Positions 1-7,944 of a stretch of DNA of 59,513 nt are shown in pieces. Position numbers and translations under genes: made by a program. The DNA is from Roseococcus sp. (GTDB lineage: Bacteria > Pseudomonadota > Alphaproteobacteria > Acetobacterales > Acetobacteraceae): contig NZ_JAIEQY010000180.1 of the NCBI RefSeq assembly GCF_019747315.1, positions 1-59,513 on the forward strand, given 5' to 3'. The notes beneath the pieces are model-generated. The model was not told the DNA's origin and made no database searches. It saw only the letters and a list, made by a program, of their open reading frames with translations. Position 1 is the first letter of the stretch; each line of letters opens with the position of its first letter.

Positions 1-72
1 ACACGCCGCGTCGACGACAGCGACAAGTCTCGCTCCTGCAAACGCCAAAATCAGCGTTATGTTAGCGCCTAT

Positions 73-110
73 GGGGCCAGCCCCTCGGCCGCCGGAGGCT
101 CTTTTCCCTG
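73..110. repeat. Partial copy of a dispersed GC-rich palindromic repeat
   Basis: This stretch ends in GCCGCCGGAGGCTCTTTT, the right arm of the palindromic repeat seen in full at 27107-27234, 31117-31197 and 36892-37026. Only the right half is visible, and the left arm looks degenerate. The rest of the first 144 bases shows no gene, RNA or promoter that I can support. Confidence 0.5.
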
Positions 111-144
111 GTTTTTGTTCTTTATTTGTTCTTATAATACATGC

Positions 145-666
145 ATGCAAACCCTCCTTCTCACCGACGCCGAATACGCTCTCCTAGCCCCGCTCATCCC
201 GGTCTTTGGCCGCCCCTGTCGGGACCGTCGGCGTGTGTTGGACGGCATCTTTCATGTGGTGATGACGCGCAGCACCTGGGCGGAGATGCCGGAGCGGTTC
301 GGCAAGGCCGAGACGGCGCGGCGGCAGTTGGTGCGTTGGATGAAGGCGGGGGTGCTGGATACCTGGCTCATTTCGGCGACGAATGAGGAGTTTGCCAGCC
401 TCAGGGAGCGGATCTGCCGCGCCTGGCGGCGGGTGGCGCGGCGGGCGACGGTCAGTCAGCTGTTGCTGGCCAAGCGGTTGTCGCTGCCGGCGGCCCTGCC
501 GTGTGCGCCGTGTTTCCTGCCCGACCTGACTTTGTCTGAAACCGTGCAGAAGCGGGTTTTGCACCACATGAAAAACCCCTGGGGGGCGCCCAGGGGGTTC
601 TTCGGGCTGGCCGGCAAGCTGTTGAAGCTGGCCGGCGGGGATATGCGGCAGTGGCGGGTCCGATGA
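145..666 (+). CDS. Solo DUF4096-type transposase N-terminal (HTH) protein, possible remnant
   Basis: Residues 1-75 from the ATG at 145 (MQTLLLTDAEYALLAPLIP...) match the DUF4096 DNA-binding domain that begins IS5-family transposases. The expected DDE catalytic domain does not follow: the next hundred residues are Arg/Ala-rich and unfamiliar. I saw no inverted repeats or target duplication. The last third of the frame runs through a rho-independent terminator (571-596) that serves the opposite strand, so the C-terminus is probably read-through of intergenic DNA. It is either a domesticated HTH protein or an IS fragment. The upstream frame could begin at 115, but 145 fits the domain start better. 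Confidence 0.5.
   Translation: MQTLLLTDAEYALLAPLIPVFGRPCRDRRRVLDGIFHVVMTRSTWAEMPERFGKAETARRQLVRWMKAGVLDTWLISATNEEFASLRERICRAWRRVARRATVSQLLLAKRLSLPAALPCAPCFLPDLTLSETVQKRVLHHMKNPWGAPRGFFGLAGKLLKLAGGDMRQWRVR
571..596 (-). terminator. Rho-independent terminator of the trxB-LysR operon
   Basis: On the minus strand an 8-bp perfect stem (CCCCTGGG / CCCAGGGG, arms at 589-596 and 576-583) is followed at once by TTTTT (575-571). It lies about 90 bp past the LysR stop codon, where the end of that transcript is expected. Confidence 0.75.
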
Positions 667-683
667 TGCGGCCCCGCCACGCT

Positions 684-1577
684 TCAGTTGTGGGTGCCGG
701 CGAGTTCGGCGACGAGGAAGTCGCGGAAGACCGAAACGCGCTTGGAGGCGCGCATTTCCTCGGGATAGACGAAATAGGCGTTGATCTTGGGCGCCTTGAG
801 CTCGGGCAGGACGGTCAGCAGGCCTTCCAGCTCGGGGCCCATGTAGTCCGGCATGGCGGCGAGCCCCATGCCGGATTGCACGGCGCGGAGCATGCCGGTC
901 AGGCTGTTCACCTCGAGCGTGCCGCGGCGGCCCTGGCCTGGCTTGCGGCCGATCTCGGCGAGCCAGTTGATCTCCTCAACCGGCGGGCGGTAGTCGCCCC
1001 AGACGATGAGCTTGTGGGCGTCGAGGTCTTCCGGGCGCTGGGGGATGCCCTGGCGCTTCAGGTAGTCCGGGCTGCCGACGATGCGCCAGCCGAAGCTCGC
1101 GACATGGCGCTGGATCAGGTCGGGCTGGCGGGGCGGGTGCATGCGGATGGCGACGTCGGCCTCGCGCATGGCGAGGTCGAGATCGGCATCGTCCAGGATC
1201 ACGGAGACGTTGATCTCCGGGTACATTTCCAGGAAGCGGTGCAGGCGGGGTGCCAGCCAGGAGCCGCCGAAGCCCGTGGTGGTGGTGATCTTGAGGCGGC
1301 CGGCCGGGCGTTCGCGGCCCTCGGTCAGCAGCGCCTCGGTCATGGCGAGCTTCGCGAAGACCTCGCGCACGGTGCGGTTCAGCGTCTCGCCCGATTCGGT
1401 CAGGATCAGGCCGCGCGCATGCCGGTGAAACAGCGGCACGGAGAGCGCATCCTCCAGCGCCTGGATCTGGCGCGAGACGGCGGATTGGCTCAGCGCCAGG
1501 GTTTCACCCGCATGGGTGAAGGAGCCCGCTTCGGCCACGGCGTGGAAGACGCGCAGCTTGTCCCAATCGAGCGGCAT
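684..1577 (-). CDS. LysR-family transcriptional regulator
   Basis: A 297-residue LysR-type regulator of normal length. Residues 1-60 form the winged HTH (LRVFHAVAEAGSFTHAGETL...SQSAVSRQIQALE). The rest is the periplasmic-binding-like effector domain, beginning near GRLKITTTTGFGGSWLAPRL. Its start overlaps the trxB stop (TAATG at 1579-1575), so the two are translationally coupled. The pairing with trxB suggests, but does not prove, a link to thiol or redox stress. The effector is unknown. The operon ends at the terminator at 571-596. Confidence 0.9.
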   Translation of the reverse strand: MPLDWDKLRVFHAVAEAGSFTHAGETLALSQSAVSRQIQALEDALSVPLFHRHARGLILTESGETLNRTVREVFAKLAMTEALLTEGRERPAGRLKITTTTGFGGSWLAPRLHRFLEMYPEINVSVILDDADLDLAMREADVAIRMHPPRQPDLIQRHVASFGWRIVGSPDYLKRQGIPQRPEDLDAHKLIVWGDYRPPVEEINWLAEIGRKPGQGRRGTLEVNSLTGMLRAVQSGMGLAAMPDYMGPELEGLLTVLPELKAPKINAYFVYPEEMRASKRVSVFRDFLVAELAGTHN

Positions 1578-2548
1578 TATGCGGCAACCTGGCTATGGTC
1601 CGCCTCGTGAGCGGCGAGGAACTTCTCCGCGTCGAGTGCGGCCATGCAGCCGGTGCCGGCGGCGGTGACGGCCTGGCGGTAGATCTTGTCCGCCACGTCG
1701 CCGGCGGCGAAGACGCCCTCGACGCTGGTGCGGGTGCCGCCGGGGGTGACCATCAGGTAGCCTCCGTCATCCATGTTGAGCTGGCCGCGGAACAGGCTGG
1801 TCGCGGGGTCATGGCCGATCGCCACGAAGATGCCGTCCACCGCGACTTCGCGGCGCTCGCCGGTGCGGGCGTGGCGGAGGGCGAGGCCGCGGGCCACGGG
1901 GCGCGGCGCGTCGGTGCCGAGCATTTCCTCGGTCACCATGTCCCAGAGCACGGTCACGTTTTCCTTGGCGAAGAGGCGCTGCTGCAGGATGCGCTCGGCG
2001 CGCAGGCTGTCGCGGCGGTGGATGAGGGTGACATGGCGCGCGAGGTTGGCGAGGTAGAGCGCTTCCTCGACGGCCGAATTGCCGCCGCCGATGACGGCCA
2101 CGTCCTTGCCGCGGAAGAAGAAGCCGTCGCAGGTCGCGCAGGCCGAGACGCCGAAGCCGGAGAGCGCCTGCTCGCCGGGGATGCCGAGCCAGCGCGCCTG
2201 GGCGCCGGTGGCGATGATGATGGATTCGGCGAAGTAGGTGTCGCCGCTGTCGCATTCGGCGCGGAAGGGGCGGCGGGAGAGGTCGACCTTGGTGACGAGG
2301 TCGTATTTCAGCTCGGTGCCGACATGTTCGGCCTGGGCGCGCATCTGCTCCATCAGCCAGGGGCCTTGGACGGCCTCGGCGAAGCCCGGGTAGTTCTCGA
2401 CATCGGTGGTGATCGTCAGCTGGCCACCCGGCTGCATGCCGGCGACGAGCACGGGCTTGAGCCCGGCGCGGGCCGCATAGATCGCGGCGGTGTAGCCGGC
2501 GGGGCCGGCGCCGATGATCAGGAGTCGGGTGGGGATGGTGGCGGGCAC
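1577..2548 (-). CDS. trxB: Thioredoxin-disulfide reductase
   Basis: A 323-residue low-molecular-weight thioredoxin reductase that reduces thioredoxin with NADPH in the cytoplasm. Visible features are the N-terminal FAD-binding GxGxxG (IIGAGPAGYTAAIYAARAG), the redox-active CATC at residues 137-140, the NADPH-binding GGGNSAVEEALYLA segment and the C-terminal FAD motif VFAAGDVAD. The length is normal. It is the first gene of a two-gene operon with the LysR regulator and is divergent from lrp. The shared upstream region carries three 24-bp-spaced repeats (2569-2635). Confidence 0.97.
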   Translation of the reverse strand: MPATIPTRLLIIGAGPAGYTAAIYAARAGLKPVLVAGMQPGGQLTITTDVENYPGFAEAVQGPWLMEQMRAQAEHVGTELKYDLVTKVDLSRRPFRAECDSGDTYFAESIIIATGAQARWLGIPGEQALSGFGVSACATCDGFFFRGKDVAVIGGGNSAVEEALYLANLARHVTLIHRRDSLRAERILQQRLFAKENVTVLWDMVTEEMLGTDAPRPVARGLALRHARTGERREVAVDGIFVAIGHDPATSLFRGQLNMDDGGYLMVTPGGTRTSVEGVFAAGDVADKIYRQAVTAAGTGCMAALDAEKFLAAHEADHSQVAA

Positions 2549-2568
2549 GGGCGATTCCGGGGGTTGTC

Positions 2569-2635
2569 GTGTGGGACACGCGCGGGGTTAACGTTTGGCA
2601 CGCGCGCGGGGGTGGCGTGTGTGGAACGCATATCT
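2569..2635. repeat. Three imperfect repeats at 24-bp spacing in the trxB/lrp promoter region
   Basis: Related segments begin at 2569 (GTGTGGGACACGCGCGGGGTT), 2593 (GTTTGGCACGCGCGCGGGGGT, first 20 bases shown as GTTTGGCACGCGCGCGGGGG) and 2617 (GTGTGTGGAACGCATATCT). The exact 24-bp step and location between divergent trxB and lrp suggest phased protein binding, possibly by the adjacent Lrp protein. That function is inference. Confidence 0.5.
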
Positions 2636-2703
2636 GCCCATCTTGGCATGCGGAACAAGAGAGTGGGTTGCATATCGCAGCATCCGCAAGGATATTGCGC
2701 GCC

Positions 2704-3198
2704 ATGGCACCGCGTAGCAACGAAACAACGCCCACCGGCATGGCCGAACTGGATGCGATCGACCTCCGGATTCTGGCCGAGCTGCAATCGGATGGGCGGA
2801 TCACGAATGTGGAGCTGGCGAGCCGCGTGGGCCTCTCGGCGCCGCCCTGCCTGCGCCGGGTGCGCCGGCTGGAGGAGGCGGGGGTGCTGCGCGGCTATCA
2901 TGCCGATGTGGAGCCCTCGGCCCTCGGATTCGAGGTCACCTTCTTCGCGATCGTGGGGCTGGAGAGCCAGAAGCAGGTGGTGCTGGACGCCTTCGAGGCC
3001 GAGGTCATCGGCTGGGCGGAGGTGCGGGAATGCCACATGATCCGCGGTGGTGGCGACTTCCTGCTGCGCCTGGTGGCGCGGGACACGGCGCACGAGAATG
3101 CGCTGACGGCGCGGCTGACCAGCGCGCAGAATGTGCTGCGCGTGCAGACGCTGCAGACGATCCGCACCGCGAAGAATGCGGCGGGCGTGCCCTTCTAG
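2704..3198 (+). CDS. Lrp/AsnC-family transcriptional regulator
   Basis: A 164-residue Lrp-type regulator. Residues about 14-60 form the HTH (LDAIDLRILAELQSDGRITNVELASRVGLSAPPCLRRVRRLE). It is followed by the RAM/AsnC ligand-binding domain, which normally senses amino acids and mediates oligomerisation. I chose the ATG at 2704; the frame is open back to 2569, but that upstream part is the 24-bp repeat region and unlike protein. It lies divergent to trxB and 88 bp upstream of a TRAP transporter on the same strand, so the transporter could be a target. Confidence 0.93.
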   Translation: MAPRSNETTPTGMAELDAIDLRILAELQSDGRITNVELASRVGLSAPPCLRRVRRLEEAGVLRGYHADVEPSALGFEVTFFAIVGLESQKQVVLDAFEAEVIGWAEVRECHMIRGGGDFLLRLVARDTAHENALTARLTSAQNVLRVQTLQTIRTAKNAAGVPF

Positions 3199-3286
3199 CC
3201 CCTTCCCCTCGGAGCTTCCCCGGGCATAGGCTTCCCCTCGCGAGCGGGCCAACCGCCGTGAGACGGACCACAGGGAGGATCCGCAT

Positions 3287-4276
3287 ATGAATCGCAGAAC
3301 GCTCTTGGGCGGCGCTGCCGCCGGCCTGCTCGCGCCCACCGTCGTGCGGGCGCAGGCGCCCATCACGCTGAACGGCGCGGTGCAGTTCAACGACGACCAC
3401 GTCTTCAACCGGACGCTGCTTCGCTTCGAGGAACTGGTGAAGCAATATGCCGGCAGGCCGGTGAATTTCGTCCTGCACCGCAACAGCAGCCTCGGCCTCG
3501 AGAAGCAGTATTTCGAGTACATGTCGGCCGGGCGCGCGGTGGATTACGGCATCGTCTCGCCCGCGCACATGTCCACCTTCAGCCGGGCGGCGCCCTTCAT
3601 CGACGCGCCGTTCCTGTTCCGCAACCTGGCGCATTGGAACCAGGTGATGGACCAGGACCTGCTCTCGCCCGTCGCGCAGGAGGTGGAGCGGCGCGCGCGC
3701 GTGATGCTGATCGGCTATGCGGGCGGCGGCATCCGCAACATCTTCGCGAACAAGCCGGTCTCGAACATGGCGGAGATGCGCGGGCTTCGCGTGCGCGTGC
3801 AGGGCGCGCCCATCTGGAACCGCACCTTCGCGGCGGCCGGCATGGCGCCGCAGGTCATCGCCTATAACGAGATCTACAACGCCATCCAGAACAACGTGCT
3901 GGAAGCCGGCGAGAACGAGGCGGCCGGCGTGCTGGCGATGCGCTTCTTCGAGGTGGCGCCGCAACTCGCCATCACCGAGCACGCGATCACGGTGCGGCCC
4001 ATCTGCTTCTCGGCGCAGACCTTCGCGCGCCTCCCGCGTGAGGTGCAGGAGGCGGTGCGCCGCGCGGGCCGTGAGGCGGGCGTCTTCGGCCGCAACGCCG
4101 AAAGCAGCGAGGACGGGCAGACGCTGGCACGCCTCGAGGGCGAGGGCCGGCTCCGCCGCATTCCCTTCACCGACCGCGCGGCCATGCTCGCCGCCGTGGC
4201 CCCGGTGATGGCCGCCTATGCGCGCGAGATCGAGGCGGAGAACATCTTCGCCCGCATCAACGCCCTGAGCAGCTGA
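3287..4276 (+). CDS. TRAP transporter periplasmic substrate-binding protein, DctP family
   Basis: A 329-residue DctP-type solute receptor delivering a carboxylate-type substrate to the membrane TRAP complex. The N-terminus MNRRTLLGGAAAGLL...VRAQA is a Tat-like signal with cleavage near residue 23. The family's central Arg-containing segment is present (RGLRVRVQGAPIWNRTFAAAGMAP). A good Shine-Dalgarno (AGGGAGGA) precedes the ATG. The genes for the small and large permease follow with 4-bp and overlapping junctions, giving a complete dctPQM operon. The actual ligand cannot be read from sequence. Confidence 0.93.
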   Translation: MNRRTLLGGAAAGLLAPTVVRAQAPITLNGAVQFNDDHVFNRTLLRFEELVKQYAGRPVNFVLHRNSSLGLEKQYFEYMSAGRAVDYGIVSPAHMSTFSRAAPFIDAPFLFRNLAHWNQVMDQDLLSPVAQEVERRARVMLIGYAGGGIRNIFANKPVSNMAEMRGLRVRVQGAPIWNRTFAAAGMAPQVIAYNEIYNAIQNNVLEAGENEAAGVLAMRFFEVAPQLAITEHAITVRPICFSAQTFARLPREVQEAVRRAGREAGVFGRNAESSEDGQTLARLEGEGRLRRIPFTDRAAMLAAVAPVMAAYAREIEAENIFARINALSS

Positions 4277-4280
4277 GCCG

Positions 4281-4784
4281 ATGTCGCACCACCAGCCACG
4301 CGGCGCCTTTCGCCGCGCGACCTTCCTCTACAGTCGCTTCCTCGATGTGCTGGTGGTGCTCACCGTCGTCATCCTGATCATCCCGGTGACGTTGCAGATC
4401 TTCGCGCGCTTCACGGACCTGATCCCGCGCTACATCTGGACCGAGGAGGCGGCGCGCTTCCTCCTCGTCTGGATGGTGATGATCGGCGGCATGATCGGCG
4501 TGCGGGAAGGGAGCCACTTCATCGTGGACCTCTTCCCCTCGCTGACCGGCAAGGCCAAGGCCGCGATGGACCTGGTTGCGGGCGTGTTCATGCTGATCTT
4601 CGGCGCCGTCTTCCTCTGGTGGGGGATCGAGTTCACCGAATTCGCCTGGTTCCGCATCAGCGAATTGGCGGAACTGCCGCTCTGGACCATCCACATCGCC
4701 TGGCCGATCGCGGGCTTCTCCTGGCTGCTCTTCACCGGCGAGCGCATGTGGGACAGCCTCCAGGTGCTGCGGGGGCGCGGCTGA
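4281..4784 (+). CDS. TRAP transporter small permease, DctQ family
   Basis: A 167-residue inner-membrane protein with four hydrophobic segments, starting at about residues 20, 57, 93 and 140. The DctQ hallmark (ARFLLVWMVMIGGMIGVREGSHFIVD) lies in the middle. It partners the large permease for sodium-driven uptake. Its TGA shares a base with the next start (TGATG at 4782-4786), indicating translational coupling. Confidence 0.93.
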   Translation: MSHHQPRGAFRRATFLYSRFLDVLVVLTVVILIIPVTLQIFARFTDLIPRYIWTEEAARFLLVWMVMIGGMIGVREGSHFIVDLFPSLTGKAKAAMDLVAGVFMLIFGAVFLWWGIEFTEFAWFRISELAELPLWTIHIAWPIAGFSWLLFTGERMWDSLQVLRGRG

Positions 4785-6103
4785 TGGGGGCGAGCACACT
4801 TTCCTCCGCGCAGGCCGCCTGGATCCTCTTCGGTGGCTTCTTCGGCATGCTGGCGCTGCGGGTTCCGGTGGCGGTCGCCATCGGCCTGGCCTGCCTGCCC
4901 ATCCTGCTGATCGAGGACCGGCTCTGGCCGATGCTCCTCCTGCAGGAGACCTTCAACGCCTATAACAGCTTCATCCTGCTGGCCGTCCCCTTCTTCCTGC
5001 TGACGGCGAATTTGATGAATGTGGGCGGCATCACGGACCGGCTGGTGCGCTTCTCCCGCGCGCTGGTGGGCCACTTCCCGGGCGGGCTCGCGCAGGTGAA
5101 TGTGGTGCTCTCGATCTTCTTCGCCGGCATCTCCGGCAGTTCCACGGCGGATGCGGCGAGCCAGGCGAAGCTCTTCATCGAGGCACAACGGAAGGAGGGC
5201 TATGATGACAGCTTCTCCGTCGCCATCACCGCCGTCTCGGCCGTGCTGGCCGTCATCATCCCGCCCTCGATCCTGATGATCGTCTGGGGCGGCGTGCTGA
5301 CGGTCTCGATCGGCGCGCTGTTCCTGGCGGGGATATTGCCGGGGCTGCTGATCGGCCTCGCGCAGATGGGCACCGTGCATGTCTATGCGAAGATCCGCGG
5401 CTACCCGACCTATCCGCGCTCGACCCTGCGGGAGATCTTCGCGTCTTTCCTGGTGTCCATCCCGGCGCTGCTGACGCCCTTCATCATCATCGGCGGCAAG
5501 ATCTTCGGCTGGTTCACCGCGACCGAGAGTGCGTGCATCGCGGTGCTCTATGCGGGCTTCCTCTCCATCATCGTCTATCGCGAGATGAATTGGCGGGGCC
5601 TGTGGAATGCCTTCAGCGACACGGGCAAGCTCTCCGCCATCGCGCTCTTCTGCGTGGGGACGGCGAGCGCCTTCGGCTGGCTGCTGGCCTTCTACAAGAT
5701 CCCCGAGGCGCTGATGGTGGGTGTCGGCGCCTGGGGCATGGGGCCGGTGATGACGGGCTTCTTCATCGCGGGCGTCTTCCTGGTGGTGGGCTGCTTCCTG
5801 GATGCCATCCCGGCCATCATCATCGTGGGCGCCATCCTGCAACCGATTGCCGAGGCCGCGGGGCTGCACCCGGTGCATTTCGCGATGATCGGCATCGTCT
5901 CGCTCGCCTTCGGGCTGGTCACGCCGCCTTACGGGCTCTGCCTGCTCATCACCTGCGCGGTGGCGGAGATGCGCGTGGTGGATGCGCTGAAGGATGTGGG
6001 CATCATGCTGCTGCCCATGCTGGGCGTGCTGGCGCTGCTGATCTTCTGGCCCGACATGGCGCTGCTGCTGCCGCGCCTGATCGAGCCGGATTTCCTGAAA
6101 TGA
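4784..6103 (+). CDS. TRAP transporter large permease, DctM family
   Basis: A 439-residue multi-spanning permease with the usual DctM signatures: FNAYNSFILLAVPFFLLTANLMN, GISGSSTADAASQAKLF, AVIIPPSILMIVWGG and FGLVTPPYGLCLLITCAVA. It is the transport channel of the system formed with 3287-4784. The frame is open further upstream, but the ATG at 4784 overlapping the dctQ stop is the natural start. A decayed copy of a different DctM gene lies at 20614-21381. Confidence 0.95.
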   Translation: MGASTLSSAQAAWILFGGFFGMLALRVPVAVAIGLACLPILLIEDRLWPMLLLQETFNAYNSFILLAVPFFLLTANLMNVGGITDRLVRFSRALVGHFPGGLAQVNVVLSIFFAGISGSSTADAASQAKLFIEAQRKEGYDDSFSVAITAVSAVLAVIIPPSILMIVWGGVLTVSIGALFLAGILPGLLIGLAQMGTVHVYAKIRGYPTYPRSTLREIFASFLVSIPALLTPFIIIGGKIFGWFTATESACIAVLYAGFLSIIVYREMNWRGLWNAFSDTGKLSAIALFCVGTASAFGWLLAFYKIPEALMVGVGAWGMGPVMTGFFIAGVFLVVGCFLDAIPAIIIVGAILQPIAEAAGLHPVHFAMIGIVSLAFGLVTPPYGLCLLITCAVAEMRVVDALKDVGIMLLPMLGVLALLIFWPDMALLLPRLIEPDFLK

Positions 6104-6109
6104 TCTAGT

Positions 6110-6137
6110 CCGGGGCCAGGCGCAGGCTTGGCCCCGG
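6110..6137. terminator. Hairpin between convergent dctM and threonine dehydratase genes
   Basis: Perfect 9-bp arms CCGGGGCCA (6110-6118) and TGGCCCCGG (6129-6137) with a 10-base loop, placed 6 bp after the dctM stop and 22 bp before the end of the convergent gene. There is no T-run, so termination activity is uncertain. Confidence 0.45.
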
Positions 6138-6159
6138 ATGTCTGAAACGGGCGCGGTGG

Positions 6160-7362
6160 CTACCCGCGCCGCACCACATAATCGCCGGCTTCCAGCGCCG
6201 CCACGATCGCATCGGCCTGCGCCCGGTCCCGCACCTCGATCATCAGCTCCAACTCGGCCGTCTGCACGCTGGGGGCGGCGAAGAGGCGCTGGTGGCTGAC
6301 CTCGATCACATTGCCGCCGGCATCGGCCACGCGGGTCGCGATATCGGCCAGCACGCCGGGACGGTCGGGGATGTCGAGGTGCAGGCGGAGCAGGCGGCCA
6401 TCGCGCAGCAGGTTGCGCAGCAGCACATTGGAAAGGATGCGCGGGTCGATGTTGCCGCCGCAAACCACGGTGCCGACATGCTTGCCCCCGAAGCGCTCCG
6501 GGTAAGTCAGGAGCGCAGCCACACCCGCGGCCCCCGCGCCCTCGGAGACGACCTTGGCACCCTCGGCCAGCAGGGCGATGCCCTGCTCCACCGCGCGCTC
6601 GGGCACGACGAGGATCTCGACGCCCAGGCGGCGCAGCATTTCCAGCGGCAGCTCGCCCACATCGCGCACGGCGATGCCCTCGGCGATGGTGGGGCCGCCC
6701 ACCTGCACGGGCTGGCCCGCCAGGCGCTGGCGCATGGCCTGGTAGCCCTCTACCTCCACGCCGAAGACCGGGAGGCCCGGCCGCAGCGCATGGGCCGCGA
6801 CGGCGCAGCCGGTGACGAGCCCACCGCCGCCGGTCGGGAAGATCAGCGCGTCGAGATCGGGCGCGTCCTCCAGCATTTCCAGCGCCATAGTGCCCTGGCC
6901 CGCGATCACACCGGGGTCGTCATAGGGGTGGATGAAGGTGAGGCCCTGTTCCCGCGCGAGCTGATGCGCATGGGCCGCGGCCTCGGCCAGGGTCTCGCCA
7001 TGCAGCACCACGCGGGCGCCGAAGCCCTCGGTGCGGAGAACCTTGTTGGAGGGGGTGAAGCGCGGCATCACGATGGTGGACGCGATGCCGAGCAGCGTGG
7101 AATGCCGCGCCACCGCCTGGGCGTGGTTGCCGGCCGACATGGCGATGACGCCCGCCGCATGCTCCCGCGCGGTCAGCAGCGCGAGGCGATTAGCCGCCCC
7201 GCGCTCCTTGAAGGCACCAGTGGCCTGGAGGTTGTCGAGCTTAAGCGCCACACGCGCGCCGCAGGCTGCGGAAACGGCCGGGTTCTCGATGCTGGGCGTA
7301 CGCAGGACACGCCCATGGATGCGCGCGGCGGCCGCGCGGATATCCGCCAGGGTCAAAAGCAT
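6160..7362 (-). CDS. ilvA: Threonine ammonia-lyase (threonine dehydratase) with C-terminal ACT domain
   Basis: A 400-residue fold-type II PLP enzyme that deaminates L-threonine (and usually serine) to 2-oxobutyrate, the entry step to isoleucine. The PLP lysine is K52 in FKERGA; SAGNHAQ and the phosphate-binding loop PTGGGGLVTG are present. Residues about 325-400 form one ACT-like regulatory domain (DIPDRPGVLADIATRVADAGGNVIEVSHQR). The length and single ACT domain match the shorter, catabolic-type enzymes, so tdcB-like naming is equally possible. It starts 3 bp after the greA stop, in the same operon direction. Confidence 0.9.
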   Translation of the reverse strand: MLLTLADIRAAAARIHGRVLRTPSIENPAVSAACGARVALKLDNLQATGAFKERGAANRLALLTAREHAAGVIAMSAGNHAQAVARHSTLLGIASTIVMPRFTPSNKVLRTEGFGARVVLHGETLAEAAAHAHQLAREQGLTFIHPYDDPGVIAGQGTMALEMLEDAPDLDALIFPTGGGGLVTGCAVAAHALRPGLPVFGVEVEGYQAMRQRLAGQPVQVGGPTIAEGIAVRDVGELPLEMLRRLGVEILVVPERAVEQGIALLAEGAKVVSEGAGAAGVAALLTYPERFGGKHVGTVVCGGNIDPRILSNVLLRNLLRDGRLLRLHLDIPDRPGVLADIATRVADAGGNVIEVSHQRLFAAPSVQTAELELMIEVRDRAQADAIVAALEAGDYVVRRG

Positions 7363-7365
7363 GGA

Positions 7366-7839
7366 CTAGTTGTAGGCGACGGCGGTGATTTCGACGGCGC
7401 GCGCACCACCCGGCGTCGGCACTTCCACGCTGTCGCCCACCGTCTTGCCCATCAGCGCCTTCGCCAGTGGAGAGGAAAGCGAGATCGAACCCGTCTTCAT
7501 GTCGGCCTCATATTGGCCAACGATGCGATAGGTCGTCTCCTTCTCCGTTTCCTCATCGATGATGGTGACACGGGCACCGAAGCGCACCTGCGAGCCGGTG
7601 ATTTTGCTGACATCAATCACCTCCACCGAGGGGATAATGGATTCGAGCTCGGCCAAGCGGCCCTCGATGAAGGATTGCCGCTCCCGCGCCGCATGATATT
7701 CAGCGTTTTCCGAAAGATCGCCATGGGCGCGCGCCTCCGCGATCGCCAGGATGATCGCAGGCCGCTCGACGGATTTCAGCTGCTTCAGTTCCTCTTCCAG
7801 CTTGGCCAGCCCCTCGGCGGTCATCGGGAACTTCTGCAC
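7366..7839 (-). CDS. greA: Transcription elongation factor GreA
   Basis: A 157-residue cleavage factor that rescues backtracked RNA polymerase. The N-terminal coiled-coil carries the acidic tip ([18 protein letters not shown], residues about 36-53) that reaches the polymerase active site. The C-terminal FKBP-like domain contains [24 protein letters not shown]. The length is normal. It lies downstream of carB, a neighbourhood common in alphaproteobacteria, and just upstream of ilvA. Confidence 0.97.
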   Translation of the reverse strand: MQKFPMTAEGLAKLEEELKQLKSVERPAIILAIAEARAHGDLSENAEYHAARERQSFIEGRLAELESIIPSVEVIDVSKITGSQVRFGARVTIIDEETEKETTYRIVGQYEADMKTGSISLSSPLAKALMGKTVGDSVEVPTPGGARAVEITAVAYN

Positions 7840-7944
7840 GGCAGTTTCTTCCTTCGCGGCAACGCCTCCCTCGCCGGCAACCTCTGTTGCGCAAAACGCC
7901 GGAAAGAGAGGGGGAGGGAGGGGGCTTGATCGCCCCCGACCCAG

